DNA of 64,000 nt. Origin: Paraburkholderia tropica (lineage in GTDB: Bacteria > Pseudomonadota > Gammaproteobacteria > Burkholderiales > Burkholderiaceae). Under the pieces are notes generated by a model. It made no database searches. It saw only the letters and a program-made list of their open reading frames with translations, and was not told where the DNA came from. Below are positions 8,769-17,636 of this stretch, piece by piece. The DNA lies in assembly GCF_914484835.1 (NCBI RefSeq), contig NZ_CAJZAR010000101.1, positions 186,001 through 250,000 of the forward strand, in the 5' to 3' direction. Position numbers and translations under genes: made by a program. The first letter of the stretch is position 1; each line of letters starts with the position of its first letter.

Positions 8769-11700
8769 ATGAATCACCTCTACCGTGTCGTGTTCAACCG
8801 CGCGCTGGGCGTCATGCAAGCGATCTCCGAGAACGACAGCACACGCGGCGGCACACGCGCCAGCGCGGGCGGCCCGTCCTCGGCCCGCGTCGGCCGCCGC
8901 GCGTTCGACCTCACTACGCCGCGCGCGCCCATCGGCTTGCGCAAACAGCGCATCGCGCAGATCGTTGCGCTCGCCACGGCCCTGCTCGCGCAAGGCCACG
9001 CCCACGCCGCCAGCACGACCGTCGTCATCTCCACCGATACGACCAGCTCGCAGAATCTCGCCGCCAACGGCACGGTCACCGTCAACGCGGGCGTCACGCT
9101 CAACGTGAGCGACGGCAGCAACGCCATCGCCGTGAAGGGCACGGGCACGATCACGAACAACGGCACGATCGAGGAAACCGGCACGGCCGCCAACGGCACG
9201 GACGGCCGCGCGATCCGCGACAAGTCGGATCCGCTCACGCTCACGATCGTCAACAACGGCACGATCACGGCTGCCGACGACGACGCGATCCAGATGCAGT
9301 ACAGCGACAACAGCGTCAAGCTCAGCAACTACGGCAAGATCATTTCGTACAACGCGAGCGAAGGCGGCGCGCAGGCGATCGACTTCAACGCGATCACGAC
9401 CGGCACGAACTCGGTCTACAACGCACCCAATGCGCTGATCCAGGCCTACGAGGCCGACGCCGTGCGCCCCGGCGTGAACGGCACCATCGACAACGCGGGC
9501 ACGATCTATTCGTACAACGCGGCGGCCACCATCGACGACGGCAGCGACGGCATCGACGCGCAAACCAACACGGGCGTCGTCGTCACCAATGAAGCGACGG
9601 GCCTGATCGAAGGCGCGCGTCACGGCATCACGGGCGGCAACACCGACGTGACGACGTCCGGCGCGTACACGCTCTCGGTCACCAACGCGAAAGGCGGCGT
9701 GATCCAGGGCGACGACGGCTCGGGCATCAACATCGACGGCTTCAACGCGAACGAAGTCGTCACCGTCAAGAACGACGGCACGATCACGGGCAACGGCCGC
9801 ACCGCCGACGGCGACGGCGTGGACGTCGACGGCATCGTCAACATCACGAACACCGGTACGATCCAGTCGCTGCACGCGAACGGCGACACCAGCGAAGGCG
9901 TGACCGTGGGCGGCGGCACGATCGTCAACTCGGGGACGATCGCGGGCTACAACTCGGCGACCAACGATATCGACGGCTCGGCCAACACGGGCCTCGGGCG
10001 CGGCATCACGCTCGCCGGTCTCGACAAGGACCCGACCACGGGCGACGCGATCCCCACGCAAGGCATCTACACCGACACGACGATCGACAACAGCGGTCTG
10101 ATCTACGGCCAGAGCGCGGGCGCGATTGCGGTCACGGGCGCGGCCAACGCGTACACGGTCACGATCACGAACGAGGCGACGGGCACGCTCGAATCGGGCG
10201 GCACGGAAGCGGTGGTCTCGACCGGCGGCAACGACGCGACGATCATCAACTGCGGCACGATCCGCGCCGACGACTCGGGCAAGGCCATCGACCTCGGCAG
10301 CGGCGACAGCACCGTGCAGATCCTCGGCGGCGTGGCCTCGGTCACGGGCGACATGGACGGCGGCACCGGCACGAGCACGCTGACGATGTCGCCGGGCTCG
10401 GGCAACGCCTTCAGCTACCGCGGCGCGATTTCGAATTTCTCGGCGGTCACGGTCGGCGCCGGCACGGTCTCGCTCTCGGGCACGAACACCTACACGGGCG
10501 CGACCACCATCGCGAGCGGCGCGACGCTCGCGCTCACCGGCTCGGGCAGCCTCGCGCAATCGGCGGTCACCGCGAACGGCACGCTCGACATTTCCGGCAC
10601 GACCTCGGGTTCGTCGATCGCGAGCCTCTCGGGCAGCGGCACGGTCAACCTCGGCGGCCAGACGCTCACGCTGACCAACGCGAGCGGCGTGTTCAGCGGC
10701 TCGATCTCGGGCACGGGCGGCCTCACGATCGCGAGCGGCACGCAAACGCTCACGGGCGTGAGCACCTACACGGGCACGACGCTGATCCAGACGGGCGCGA
10801 CGCTGATCCTTTCCGATTCCGGCGACATCATCCTCGCCAACGTGGTCAACAACGGCACGCTGGAGGTCGAAGGCACGCTCGGCAATCTCTCGGGGACCGG
10901 CACGGTGTCGGTCGGCAGCGGCGGCGTGACGCTCTCGGGCGGCAGCTTCGGCGGCACAGTCGCGGGCAGCGGCGCGGTCACGGTGACGGGCAGCGAAACG
11001 CTCTCGGGCGCGAGCACCTACACGGGCGCGACGTCGATCACGAACGGCTCCACGCTCGCGCTCACGGGCAGCGGCAGCATCGCGGCATCGAGCGGCGTGG
11101 CCAACGCGGGCACGCTCGATATCTCGGGCACGACGTCGGGCGCGTCGATCACGACGCTCTCCGGCAACGGCACGGTCGCGCTCGGCGCGAAGACGCTCAC
11201 GCTCTCGAACGCCGCCGACACGTACAGCGGCACCATCGGCGGCACGGGCGGCGTGAGCGTGAACGGCGGCACCGAAACGCTCACGGCCGCGAACACCTAC
11301 AGCGGCGGCACCGTGATCGGCACGGGCGCGACGCTCGCGCTCAGCGGCGCGGGCAGCATCGCGGCATCGAGCGGCGTGACCGCGAACGGCACGCTCGACA
11401 TCTCGTCGACGACGTCGGGCGCCACACTGAAAAATATTTCGGGGTCCGGAACAGTGAACCTCGGCGCACGCACGCTTACGCTCGCCAACGCGAACGGCAC
11501 GTATGCGGGCACCTTCACCGGCAGCGGCGCGATCGTCAAACAAGGCAGCGGCTCGCTGATCCTCAACGGCAACAGCAGCGCCTTCACGGGCACGACCGAA
11601 GTCAGTGCGGGCCTGCTCGAAGTGGGCGATATCGACAACGCCACGGCCGTGCTTGGCGGCGATGCAAGCGTCGATGCCTCAGGCACGCTGCGCGGCCACG

Positions 11701-13022
11701 GCACGGTCGCGGGCAACGTGACGAACGACGGCACGGTCGAACCGGGCGGCTCGATCGGCACGCTCACGATCGGCGGCAACTACACGCAGGCGTCGAGCGC
11801 GACGCTCGCCATCGAAGTGAGCCCGACCGCCGCCTCGCAACTCGCGGTCAACGGCAAGGCCACGCTCAACGGCGTGCTGGCCATCACCTACGATCCGGGC
11901 ACCTACACGGCGCGCACCTATACGCTGGTCTCGGCGACGGGCGGCGTGAGCGGCACGTTCAGCAGCGTGACGAGCACGGGCCAGTCGAACATCGGCACGC
12001 TCGCTTCGGCGGTGACCTACGGCGCGAACGACGTCGAACTCGTGCTCTCGGGGACCAACACGGGCACGACCGTCGTCGCGCCGACCAACACGAGCATCTA
12101 CACGGCGACCGGCACGTCGGCGATTCTCGGCGCGCAGGCGCAGAGCGCGGCGCTGCTTGCGCGGCTCGGCAATGTGTCGATGAATGGGTCCACGGCAGGC
12201 GCAGGCAACCCGGCGGGCTGGATCACCGCCACGGGCATCCAGACGAAGGTGGGCGGCACCAACGGCGAGCCGGGTTTCCAGGCCGACCGCTACGGCTTCC
12301 TCGCGGGCCTCGAACAGCAGCTCGGCGCGTACACGGCGGGCGTCGCGCTCGGCTACGACCACACCGACATCGACGAATCGAATACGGGCGACTCCGGCAC
12401 CGCCGACACGCTGCGCGCCGCGCTCTACGGCGGCCGCGCGTATGGTCCGGTGAATCTGGGCGCGACGCTCGGCTTCGGGCTCGACTTCCTCTCGCAGAAG
12501 CGTCCGTTCGGCTCGATCGGCACGGCCGAAGGCGATCACATGGGCGAGGAATTCAACGTGGGCGGCCAGGCGAGCCTGCCGATGACGCTCGGCAGCTTCA
12601 CGGTGACGCCGCGCGTGGGCCTGCGCTACGCGTACTTCCATGCGAACGACTTCAGCGAAAGCGGCGCGGGCGGCCAGGATCTGGCCGTGGGCAGCGACAA
12701 CGTGCGCAGCCTGCAACCGTATGTGGGCGTGACCGTCGATCGCGCGTTCGGCGACGCGCTGCGGCCCGTGAATGCGCAGCTGCGCATCGGCTACGCGCAC
12801 GAACTGCTCGACGCGAACCGTGCGGTGAGCGTGGCGGCCAGCGACGGCACGCTCTTTACCGCGCCCGGCACGAGCCTGCCGCGCGGCTATTTCACGGCGG
12901 GCGCGGGCGTGACGCTGCATCCGCGCAAGCACCTGTCCGTGTCGCTGAGCTACGACGCGCTGATCAACACGACGCACGCCTCGGCGCAGCAAGGCGAGGT
13001 GCGCGTGGGCTATCAGTTCTGA
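8769..13022 (+). CDS. Type Va autotransporter with ESPR signal and PATR-repeat passenger
   Basis: This 1417-residue surface or secreted protein starts with the extended signal peptide region of type V secretion (MNHLYRVVFNRALGV, residues 1-15). A hydrophobic segment ends in AQGHAHA near residue 80. The passenger is rich in Gly, Thr, Ser and Asn and reads as a beta-helix. Residues ~570-935 carry four passenger-associated repeats (TYTGATTI...GTLDISGTTSG...GTVNLG). Residues ~1150-1417 form the autotransporter beta-barrel, ending in VRVGYQF with the terminal aromatic residue needed for outer-membrane insertion. I start at 8769 because ESPR begins there; the frame is open further upstream without a signal. 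No protease or pectinase motif is visible, so adhesion or aggregation is the default guess. Confidence 0.93.
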   Translation: MNHLYRVVFNRALGVMQAISENDSTRGGTRASAGGPSSARVGRRAFDLTTPRAPIGLRKQRIAQIVALATALLAQGHAHAASTTVVISTDTTSSQNLAANGTVTVNAGVTLNVSDGSNAIAVKGTGTITNNGTIEETGTAANGTDGRAIRDKSDPLTLTIVNNGTITAADDDAIQMQYSDNSVKLSNYGKIISYNASEGGAQAIDFNAITTGTNSVYNAPNALIQAYEADAVRPGVNGTIDNAGTIYSYNAAATIDDGSDGIDAQTNTGVVVTNEATGLIEGARHGITGGNTDVTTSGAYTLSVTNAKGGVIQGDDGSGINIDGFNANEVVTVKNDGTITGNGRTADGDGVDVDGIVNITNTGTIQSLHANGDTSEGVTVGGGTIVNSGTIAGYNSATNDIDGSANTGLGRGITLAGLDKDPTTGDAIPTQGIYTDTTIDNSGLIYGQSAGAIAVTGAANAYTVTITNEATGTLESGGTEAVVSTGGNDATIINCGTIRADDSGKAIDLGSGDSTVQILGGVASVTGDMDGGTGTSTLTMSPGSGNAFSYRGAISNFSAVTVGAGTVSLSGTNTYTGATTIASGATLALTGSGSLAQSAVTANGTLDISGTTSGSSIASLSGSGTVNLGGQTLTLTNASGVFSGSISGTGGLTIASGTQTLTGVSTYTGTTLIQTGATLILSDSGDIILANVVNNGTLEVEGTLGNLSGTGTVSVGSGGVTLSGGSFGGTVAGSGAVTVTGSETLSGASTYTGATSITNGSTLALTGSGSIAASSGVANAGTLDISGTTSGASITTLSGNGTVALGAKTLTLSNAADTYSGTIGGTGGVSVNGGTETLTAANTYSGGTVIGTGATLALSGAGSIAASSGVTANGTLDISSTTSGATLKNISGSGTVNLGARTLTLANANGTYAGTFTGSGAIVKQGSGSLILNGNSSAFTGTTEVSAGLLEVGDIDNATAVLGGDASVDASGTLRGHGTVAGNVTNDGTVEPGGSIGTLTIGGNYTQASSATLAIEVSPTAASQLAVNGKATLNGVLAITYDPGTYTARTYTLVSATGGVSGTFSSVTSTGQSNIGTLASAVTYGANDVELVLSGTNTGTTVVAPTNTSIYTATGTSAILGAQAQSAALLARLGNVSMNGSTAGAGNPAGWITATGIQTKVGGTNGEPGFQADRYGFLAGLEQQLGAYTAGVALGYDHTDIDESNTGDSGTADTLRAALYGGRAYGPVNLGATLGFGLDFLSQKRPFGSIGTAEGDHMGEEFNVGGQASLPMTLGSFTVTPRVGLRYAYFHANDFSESGAGGQDLAVGSDNVRSLQPYVGVTVDRAFGDALRPVNAQLRIGYAHELLDANRAVSVAASDGTLFTAPGTSLPRGYFTAGAGVTLHPRKHLSVSLSYDALINTTHASAQQGEVRVGYQF
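10491..11582 (+). repeat. Four tandem PATR units inside the autotransporter passenger
   Basis: Anchoring on TACACGGGC-like positions, units begin at 10491, 10767, 11019 and 11298, and a fifth, degenerate anchor is at 11583. Spacings are 276, 252, 279 and 285 bases, all multiples of three, so copy number can change in frame. Units 3 and 4 share an identical stretch of more than 20 bases beginning at about 11078 and 11357. On the opposite strand the repeats leave long open frames, which are artefacts. Confidence 0.85.
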
Positions 13023-13044
13023 TGCGCTGACGGCTTAGGGCACA

Positions 13045-13074
13045 GCGACGTCCGCGTGCGAGCGCGGGCGTCGC
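13045..13074. terminator. Hairpin between convergent autotransporter and small ORF
   Basis: A 12-bp stem pairs 13045-13056 with 13063-13074 (GCGACGTCCGCG against CGCGGGCGTCGC, one wobble) around a six-base loop. There is no T-run on either side, so it is a weak candidate for a bidirectional terminator. It lies 23 bases after the autotransporter stop codon. Confidence 0.4.
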
Positions 13075-13086
13075 GAACGGCACGGC

Positions 13087-13227
13087 TCATCGCCAGCCGG
13101 TCAGGCGCAGCAGGCGGCTCATCAAGTTGCGCTCACGGGGCTGATCGGCGCTGCCCGCGTCGGCCCCCTGAGCGTCATCGGACAGAAGCAGCAGCACTTC
13201 GGGCGTGGTCAAAAACGAACGAAACAT
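13087..13227 (-). CDS. Small hypothetical protein, 46 residues
   Basis: The 46-residue frame begins MFRSFLTTPEVLLLLSDD and ends SRLLRLTGWR. Its ATG at 13227 is preceded by an excellent ribosome site (AAGGAGGG, spacing about six). The open frame extends further upstream without any better start. A short hydrophobic patch (EVLLLLS) is flanked by a charged middle and a basic tail; no domain is recognised. It converges with the autotransporter and does not overlap it. The strong translation signal is the main evidence that it is real. Confidence 0.55.
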   Translation of the reverse strand: MFRSFLTTPEVLLLLSDDAQGADAGSADQPRERNLMSRLLRLTGWR

Positions 13228-13489
13228 GATTCCCTCCTTCTGGCTTCGCCAACATTCCGCCAGAAAGTAAGGCAAAAAGCGCGCCACGCGCGGATGCCCC
13301 GGTGCGTGCCCGTCTGCGCGGCGCGACTCGAACGGCCCTCCTCCCGAATGCACCATCGGCGTGCATCACGCACCACCGCCGCCGCGAAATAACCGCATCA
13401 ACGGCTCCGCGCGGCGGCCATCCCTATTTGCAAACATTTGACCGCGTGGACGCGCGTACGCCGCTCGTCCTCGTCACCGCTTTACCGCA

Positions 13490-14815
13490 CTACGGCTTCA
13501 ACGCCGCTTTCACTCGCGCATCGAACGCATCGAGCGGAATCAGCGTGCGCCCATCCGCATCGCGCAGCACCGCTTTCAGCGGCCCATTCCGGCCCTTCAA
13601 CACCGTAATCGCGCGCATCTGATCGAGACTCTGCGCGAGATACGACACGCGCACGAACACCGCGCCTTCGCGCTCGCGCACGAAACGTTCGAACAGCAGC
13701 GTGCCGCCTGGCACCGCGTCGTTCTCGCGATACTCGCCGAGCTTCCAGTCGAAATTCAGCAAGGTCCGCAGTTGCGCGATATTCGTATCGTGACCCACAA
13801 GCACTTGCAGACGCGCATCGCCTTCGCCCGTTTCACCGCGATCGTCGTCGTTCAGCGCGCGCGTGACGCGCTCCAGCAACGGCGCACCGCCGCGACGCGC
13901 GATCAACGGCACATGATTCGTGTACGCATATTTCGCGCTGCGCAAGCCCATCAGCCCGATCACATCCGCACTGCTGCGCACGTGGCCGAATGCAATGCGT
14001 TCGAGCGGCCAGCCATCGGCGTATTGCATGCGGATGGTCTCGCTCATCGCCGCGCCCACGGCCACCGGGCCGGTCAATTTCGCCGCGTTGCCCACGACTT
14101 TCACGCCCCACGGCGCGGCATAGAGCCCGCAGTGCGAAGCGCCTTTTTCCTCGACGCAGGCACGCGGCGCGCCCACCACGCGCGCCATCGCCGCGACGTC
14201 GGCGGCATAGCGGCGGCTCGCGGCTTGCGGCGAACCCATCGCGGCGAGCATGGCCGCTTGCGCCTGCTCCGCTTCGTGAGGATCGGCGCTATCGGCATCG
14301 GCTTCGTCGGCGTGAAAAAGCGTGTCCTGATTCTCCGCCGCGTGCCCCGCTTCCACGCCGCAACGCGGCAGCACGCCATCGAGCCACGCCCGCGCCGTGG
14401 CCTGCGTGCGCGAGGCAGGACTCGACCAGACGAACACGTCGTGCGCGCTCGCACACGTGCCGGGATCGAGCAGCCCTTGATGCACGAAGTATTCGCGCTC
14501 CCAGCGCCCCAACACGACGATCGCGCGATAACCGTGCGGCGTGAGTTCGCCGTCCGGCACCTCGAACGCGGGCCAGGCCTGCGCCGACGACGCGTTCATC
14601 TTGCGCGTATCCGTGGCCGCTCGCACGCCGTGGCGCATCACGATCACCGCGCGATCGAGCTGCATGCCCGCGGGCGCGCTTTCTTCGGCGCGCGCGATCT
14701 GTGCGTGTTGCGGTTGCACTTCGGCGAACGACACACCACACGTCGTCGCGAGCGCGCCGCCGATCATCCACGACGCGCACACGAACGCGCGCCGCATTCC
14801 CTTGAATTGATTCAT
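13490..14815 (-). CDS. Histidine acid phosphatase, AppA phytase/glucose-1-phosphatase-like
   Basis: This 441-residue periplasmic phosphatase has a signal peptide (MNQFKGMRRAFVCAS...SFA). The nucleophile motif VIVMRHGVRAATD lies near residue 53 and the proton-donor motif LVGHDTNIAQL near 340. The flanking AWPAFEVPDGELTPHGY and PGGTLLFERF segments parallel E. coli AppA and Agp. The usual proline of RHGxRxP is replaced by alanine. I use ATG 14815 because GGA and the signal peptide follow it properly; a second ATG at 14854 directly abuts the receptor stop codon. It is last in the tonB-exbB-exbD-receptor unit, implying it processes the ligand or its products in the periplasm. Confidence 0.88.
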   Translation of the reverse strand: MNQFKGMRRAFVCASWMIGGALATTCGVSFAEVQPQHAQIARAEESAPAGMQLDRAVIVMRHGVRAATDTRKMNASSAQAWPAFEVPDGELTPHGYRAIVVLGRWEREYFVHQGLLDPGTCASAHDVFVWSSPASRTQATARAWLDGVLPRCGVEAGHAAENQDTLFHADEADADSADPHEAEQAQAAMLAAMGSPQAASRRYAADVAAMARVVGAPRACVEEKGASHCGLYAAPWGVKVVGNAAKLTGPVAVGAAMSETIRMQYADGWPLERIAFGHVRSSADVIGLMGLRSAKYAYTNHVPLIARRGGAPLLERVTRALNDDDRGETGEGDARLQVLVGHDTNIAQLRTLLNFDWKLGEYRENDAVPGGTLLFERFVREREGAVFVRVSYLAQSLDQMRAITVLKGRNGPLKAVLRDADGRTLIPLDAFDARVKAALKP

Positions 14816-14854
14816 CGATTTATTCCATCCGACGCGCGTTTCTGAATCGCACAT

Positions 14855-17050
14855 TTAGAAATCCACACGCGCGTTAAGGCTCAACGTGCGCGGCGCGCCC
14901 ACCTGCAAATAATTTTCCTGGTAATAAGTCCAGTAATGATGATTCGTCAGGTTCGTGATATTCGCGCGCAGCGTAACGAGCTTACCGGCGACGATCGTAC
15001 GATAGCCGATACCCGCATCGAACAGCATGGTCGGATTGATGTAATGCACGTTGCCCGAGTCGATCGCCATGCCGCCGAGATAACGCCCGCCCGCCTGCAC
15101 GTAGAGCCCATGCACGGCCGGCACGCGCCACACGGCCTGCAACGCCGCCTGATAGTTCGGCGCGCCGACCGCGCGATTACCGCTCACGCCATCGGCGGCG
15201 TCGCGATAATGCGCGCTGAGCGCCATCAGGCTCGCGTCGATCGTGAGGCTGCGCAGCACGTCCACCGAAGCGTTCAACTCCGCGCCCTGATAGACGATCT
15301 TGCCGTCTTCGACATAGACGTTCGCGCTATTCGTGTACTCCGCGCCGCGTTCGATGCGGAACAGCGCGGCCGTCGCGCGCCAGCGGCCATGATCGGTTTT
15401 CGCGCCGATTTCATATTGACGGCTCTTGATCGGCGCCATCACCTGATACGCGTTCGCCGTCGAACTGTCCGCCGTGCCGCCCGACTCCAGCGCCTCGACA
15501 TAGCTCGCGTAAAACGTCAGGTCGCTGCGCGGCGCGAACATCAGCGCGAGCGTCGGCGTGACCGGCGACTTGTGATAGTTGGTCGCGCCAGACGTCGCGG
15601 AATCGTGGCCCACTTCGTCGTACGACTCGTAACGCACGCCCGCGAGCAGCGACCACGGACCGTAGGTGATGCGGTCGCTCGCGAACAGCGCCTGCTGCGT
15701 GATCTTGTCGTCGCCGAAGGTGCCGCCGCTATACGCAATGCCGTCCGCCGAGAAAATCGTCGGGTCGTAGATATTGCCGGTGCCCACCACGGTTTTCGGC
15801 GTCTTCACCGACTTGTTCGACAGCAGCACCATCGACGACGCGCCGAGCACGATCTCGTGCTGCAACGGGCCCGTGTTGAATTTCCCTTCGACGGTCGCCT
15901 GCACGTCGTCGAATTCATAGCTGTGATATTCCGAGCTGATGCGGTCGGAGTAATCGCCCGCATTGCTCGAAATATAGTATTGATCCTTCGCGTAGCGGCG
16001 CACCGAATCCGAATAACGATAGGCGATTTTCGCCTGCCATTCCGGCGCGATCTTGTAAGCCACGCCGAGCGTCGCGAGTTTGTAATCGACGTCGGTATAC
16101 GAGCCGTCGCTATAAAGACGCGTGCCGCCGGAGAGCGGTTTCGGCACCGCGTATTTCGTGCTGGTGATGATATCGACGCCGCCCGACGTGCGGCGCTGCT
16201 GATAGATCGTATCGAACGTGACGGACAGATCCTTCGTGAGCTGCGCGTCGAGGCTCAAGCCCACCGCCGTGCGATTGATCGTCGCGTCGCCCTCGCCCGC
16301 ATTGCCCTCTTCGTGCACGACGTTGAAGCGAAAACCGAACATCTTGTCCTTGCCGAATCGCCCGCCCGTGTCGATGTGCTCCTTGAAGACGCTATCGGTC
16401 GAATAGCCCTGGTCGTAGCTGAACGTGAAGGTGTCGGTCGCGCGTTTCGTCACGTAATTGACGATCCCGCCGGGACTGCCGAAGCCATACATGAAACCCG
16501 CGAGCCCTTTGAGCACTTCGATGCGGTCGAACATTTCGAGCGGCATTTCCACGCCGCGATTCACGTTCGCCATGCCATCGACCTTGTAACCGTTGAGGTC
16601 GTCGAGCGGCAGGCCGCGCACCGCGAGCGTCGCCGGGTGCGTGCCGTAGCTCGAACTGATCGACGTCACCGACGCATCGTATTTCACGGCCTCGGAGAGA
16701 ATCTTCGCCTGACGATCCTCGATCTCCTCGCCGCTCACCGACTGGATCGAAAACGGCGTGTCGATCTCCGCATGGCTGCCGAGCGCACCCGCGTTCGCGC
16801 GCTGCTTGAGGCTTTCGGGCTTGTCCGGCGCAGCGCTGACCTGCACTTCGGGCATGGTCGTTTCCGATGCGCTCGTTGTCGTGCTCGTTGTGGTGCTCGT
16901 TGCGCTTGCGGTGCTCGATGCGCCCGTGGCCGCCGCGGCGGTTTGCGCCGAGGCGAACGGCGCGAAGCCGGCCAGACACAGGCCCGCGGCCATCAATTGC
17001 GCCTGCAGACGCGAGACGCGGGGCGGCAGGAACGAACTCGTGATCTTCAT
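14855..17050 (-). CDS. TonB-dependent outer-membrane receptor
   Basis: This 731-residue receptor has a signal peptide ending near FASAQ, then a Ser/Thr/Ala-rich linker and a TonB-box-like PEVQVSA. A plug domain follows (IQSVSGEEIEDRQAKILSEA, IEVLKGLAGFMYG, GGIVNYVTKR) and then a 22-strand type barrel ending in NARVDF. By layout it falls with the siderophore-receptor class (TIGR01783-like), but that class is also the default for receptors of other ligands. Its own TonB, ExbB and ExbD lie immediately upstream, and the phytase-like phosphatase lies immediately downstream. Phosphorylated ligand transport is an inference from that context. Confidence 0.9.
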   Translation of the reverse strand: MKITSSFLPPRVSRLQAQLMAAGLCLAGFAPFASAQTAAAATGASSTASATSTTTSTTTSASETTMPEVQVSAAPDKPESLKQRANAGALGSHAEIDTPFSIQSVSGEEIEDRQAKILSEAVKYDASVTSISSSYGTHPATLAVRGLPLDDLNGYKVDGMANVNRGVEMPLEMFDRIEVLKGLAGFMYGFGSPGGIVNYVTKRATDTFTFSYDQGYSTDSVFKEHIDTGGRFGKDKMFGFRFNVVHEEGNAGEGDATINRTAVGLSLDAQLTKDLSVTFDTIYQQRRTSGGVDIITSTKYAVPKPLSGGTRLYSDGSYTDVDYKLATLGVAYKIAPEWQAKIAYRYSDSVRRYAKDQYYISSNAGDYSDRISSEYHSYEFDDVQATVEGKFNTGPLQHEIVLGASSMVLLSNKSVKTPKTVVGTGNIYDPTIFSADGIAYSGGTFGDDKITQQALFASDRITYGPWSLLAGVRYESYDEVGHDSATSGATNYHKSPVTPTLALMFAPRSDLTFYASYVEALESGGTADSSTANAYQVMAPIKSRQYEIGAKTDHGRWRATAALFRIERGAEYTNSANVYVEDGKIVYQGAELNASVDVLRSLTIDASLMALSAHYRDAADGVSGNRAVGAPNYQAALQAVWRVPAVHGLYVQAGGRYLGGMAIDSGNVHYINPTMLFDAGIGYRTIVAGKLVTLRANITNLTNHHYWTYYQENYLQVGAPRTLSLNARVDF

Positions 17051-17085
17051 GATATTTGGGTGATCGGTACAGATGCGTGGGTTCG

Positions 17086-17110
17086 CGGAAAGCGGTCTAT
17101 CCGCTTTCCG
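17086..17110 (-). promoter_or_regulatory. Perfect 10-bp hairpin between exbD and the receptor gene
   Basis: CGGAAAGCGG and CCGCTTTCCG flank a five-base loop (TCTAT on the + strand). It lies in the 166-bp gap between exbD and the receptor, 36 bases before the receptor ATG. No T-run follows it on the transcribed strand, so it looks more like an mRNA processing or stability element than a terminator. Confidence 0.5.
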
Positions 17111-17216
17111 TACGTGTTCTTGCTTTCGGAATCCTGATTAACTGACGCTGATCGACTTCGTTGATTGGGTCGATCAGGTCGATTACGTCGACTACGCGCG
17201 TTCGCTCACTATCAGA

Positions 17217-17636
17217 TCAGTGCGCGTTCTCGTCGCTGACGAAACCGATCCGGCTCAGGCCGCCGTGCTGCGCTGCGGCCATCACCTGCATCACTTCTTC
17301 GTAAGGCGTTCGGCGGTCGGCGCGCAGATGCAGTTCGGTCTGCGGATCGTGCTGTGCCGCGTCGGCGGCCAATTGTTCGAGCGTCGCGACATCGACGCTG
17401 CGGTCGTTCCAGTGAATCACGCCGCCCGCGTCGATGGCCACGTCGACAGTTGCGGGCTTCGCCTGAATCTGCGCCGAAGAAACACGCGGCAATTCCACCT
17501 TCACGGCATGCTGCAAGGCGGGCATCGTGATGATGAACACCACCAGCAACACGAGCATGACGTCAACGAGCGGGGTCGTGTTGATCTCGGGGTTGAAGCC
17601 GTCTTCGAGATCGTCGCGCAACGAGCGGCCGGCCAT
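17217..17636 (-). CDS. exbD: Biopolymer transporter ExbD
   Basis: This 139-residue inner-membrane protein has a single N-terminal transmembrane helix containing the essential aspartate (NTTPLVDVMLVLLVVF, near residue 25) and a periplasmic domain. It forms the proton-driven stator with ExbB that energises TonB. Its ATG overlaps the ExbB stop by one base (TAATG), so the pair is translationally coupled. It serves the adjacent TonB-dependent receptor. Confidence 0.94.
   Translation of the reverse strand: MAGRSLRDDLEDGFNPEINTTPLVDVMLVLLVVFIITMPALQHAVKVELPRVSSAQIQAKPATVDVAIDAGGVIHWNDRSVDVATLEQLAADAAQHDPQTELHLRADRRTPYEEVMQVMAAAQHGGLSRIGFVSDENAH

Noticed and set aside
8514..11543. A 1009-codon open frame antisense to the autotransporter, very rich in Arg, Ala, Asp and Val
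   Set aside because: It mirrors the repetitive GC-rich passenger codons, has no ribosome site and no domain. Its composition is that expected of a shadow frame.
14451..14462. GCACACGTGCC inside the phosphatase gene, similar to the palindrome core
   Set aside because: Only 9 of the 14 core bases match and it lies within coding sequence; CACGTG is common at this GC content.
14855..17050. Plain siderophore uptake as the role of the receptor
   Set aside because: Not excluded, but I saw no Fur-like box before tonB or the receptor and no siderophore synthesis or ferric reductase gene, while phosphatases flank both sides.
14936..17137. A 733-codon frame antisense to the TonB-dependent receptor
   Set aside because: The receptor on the minus strand has complete plug and barrel signatures; the antisense frame is Arg/His/Ile-rich and featureless.
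17149..17200. GATCGA/GTCGATTACGTCGAC-type short repeats between exbD and the receptor
   Set aside because: Short, irregular and low-complexity; nothing beyond chance repetition of ATCGA words can be supported.
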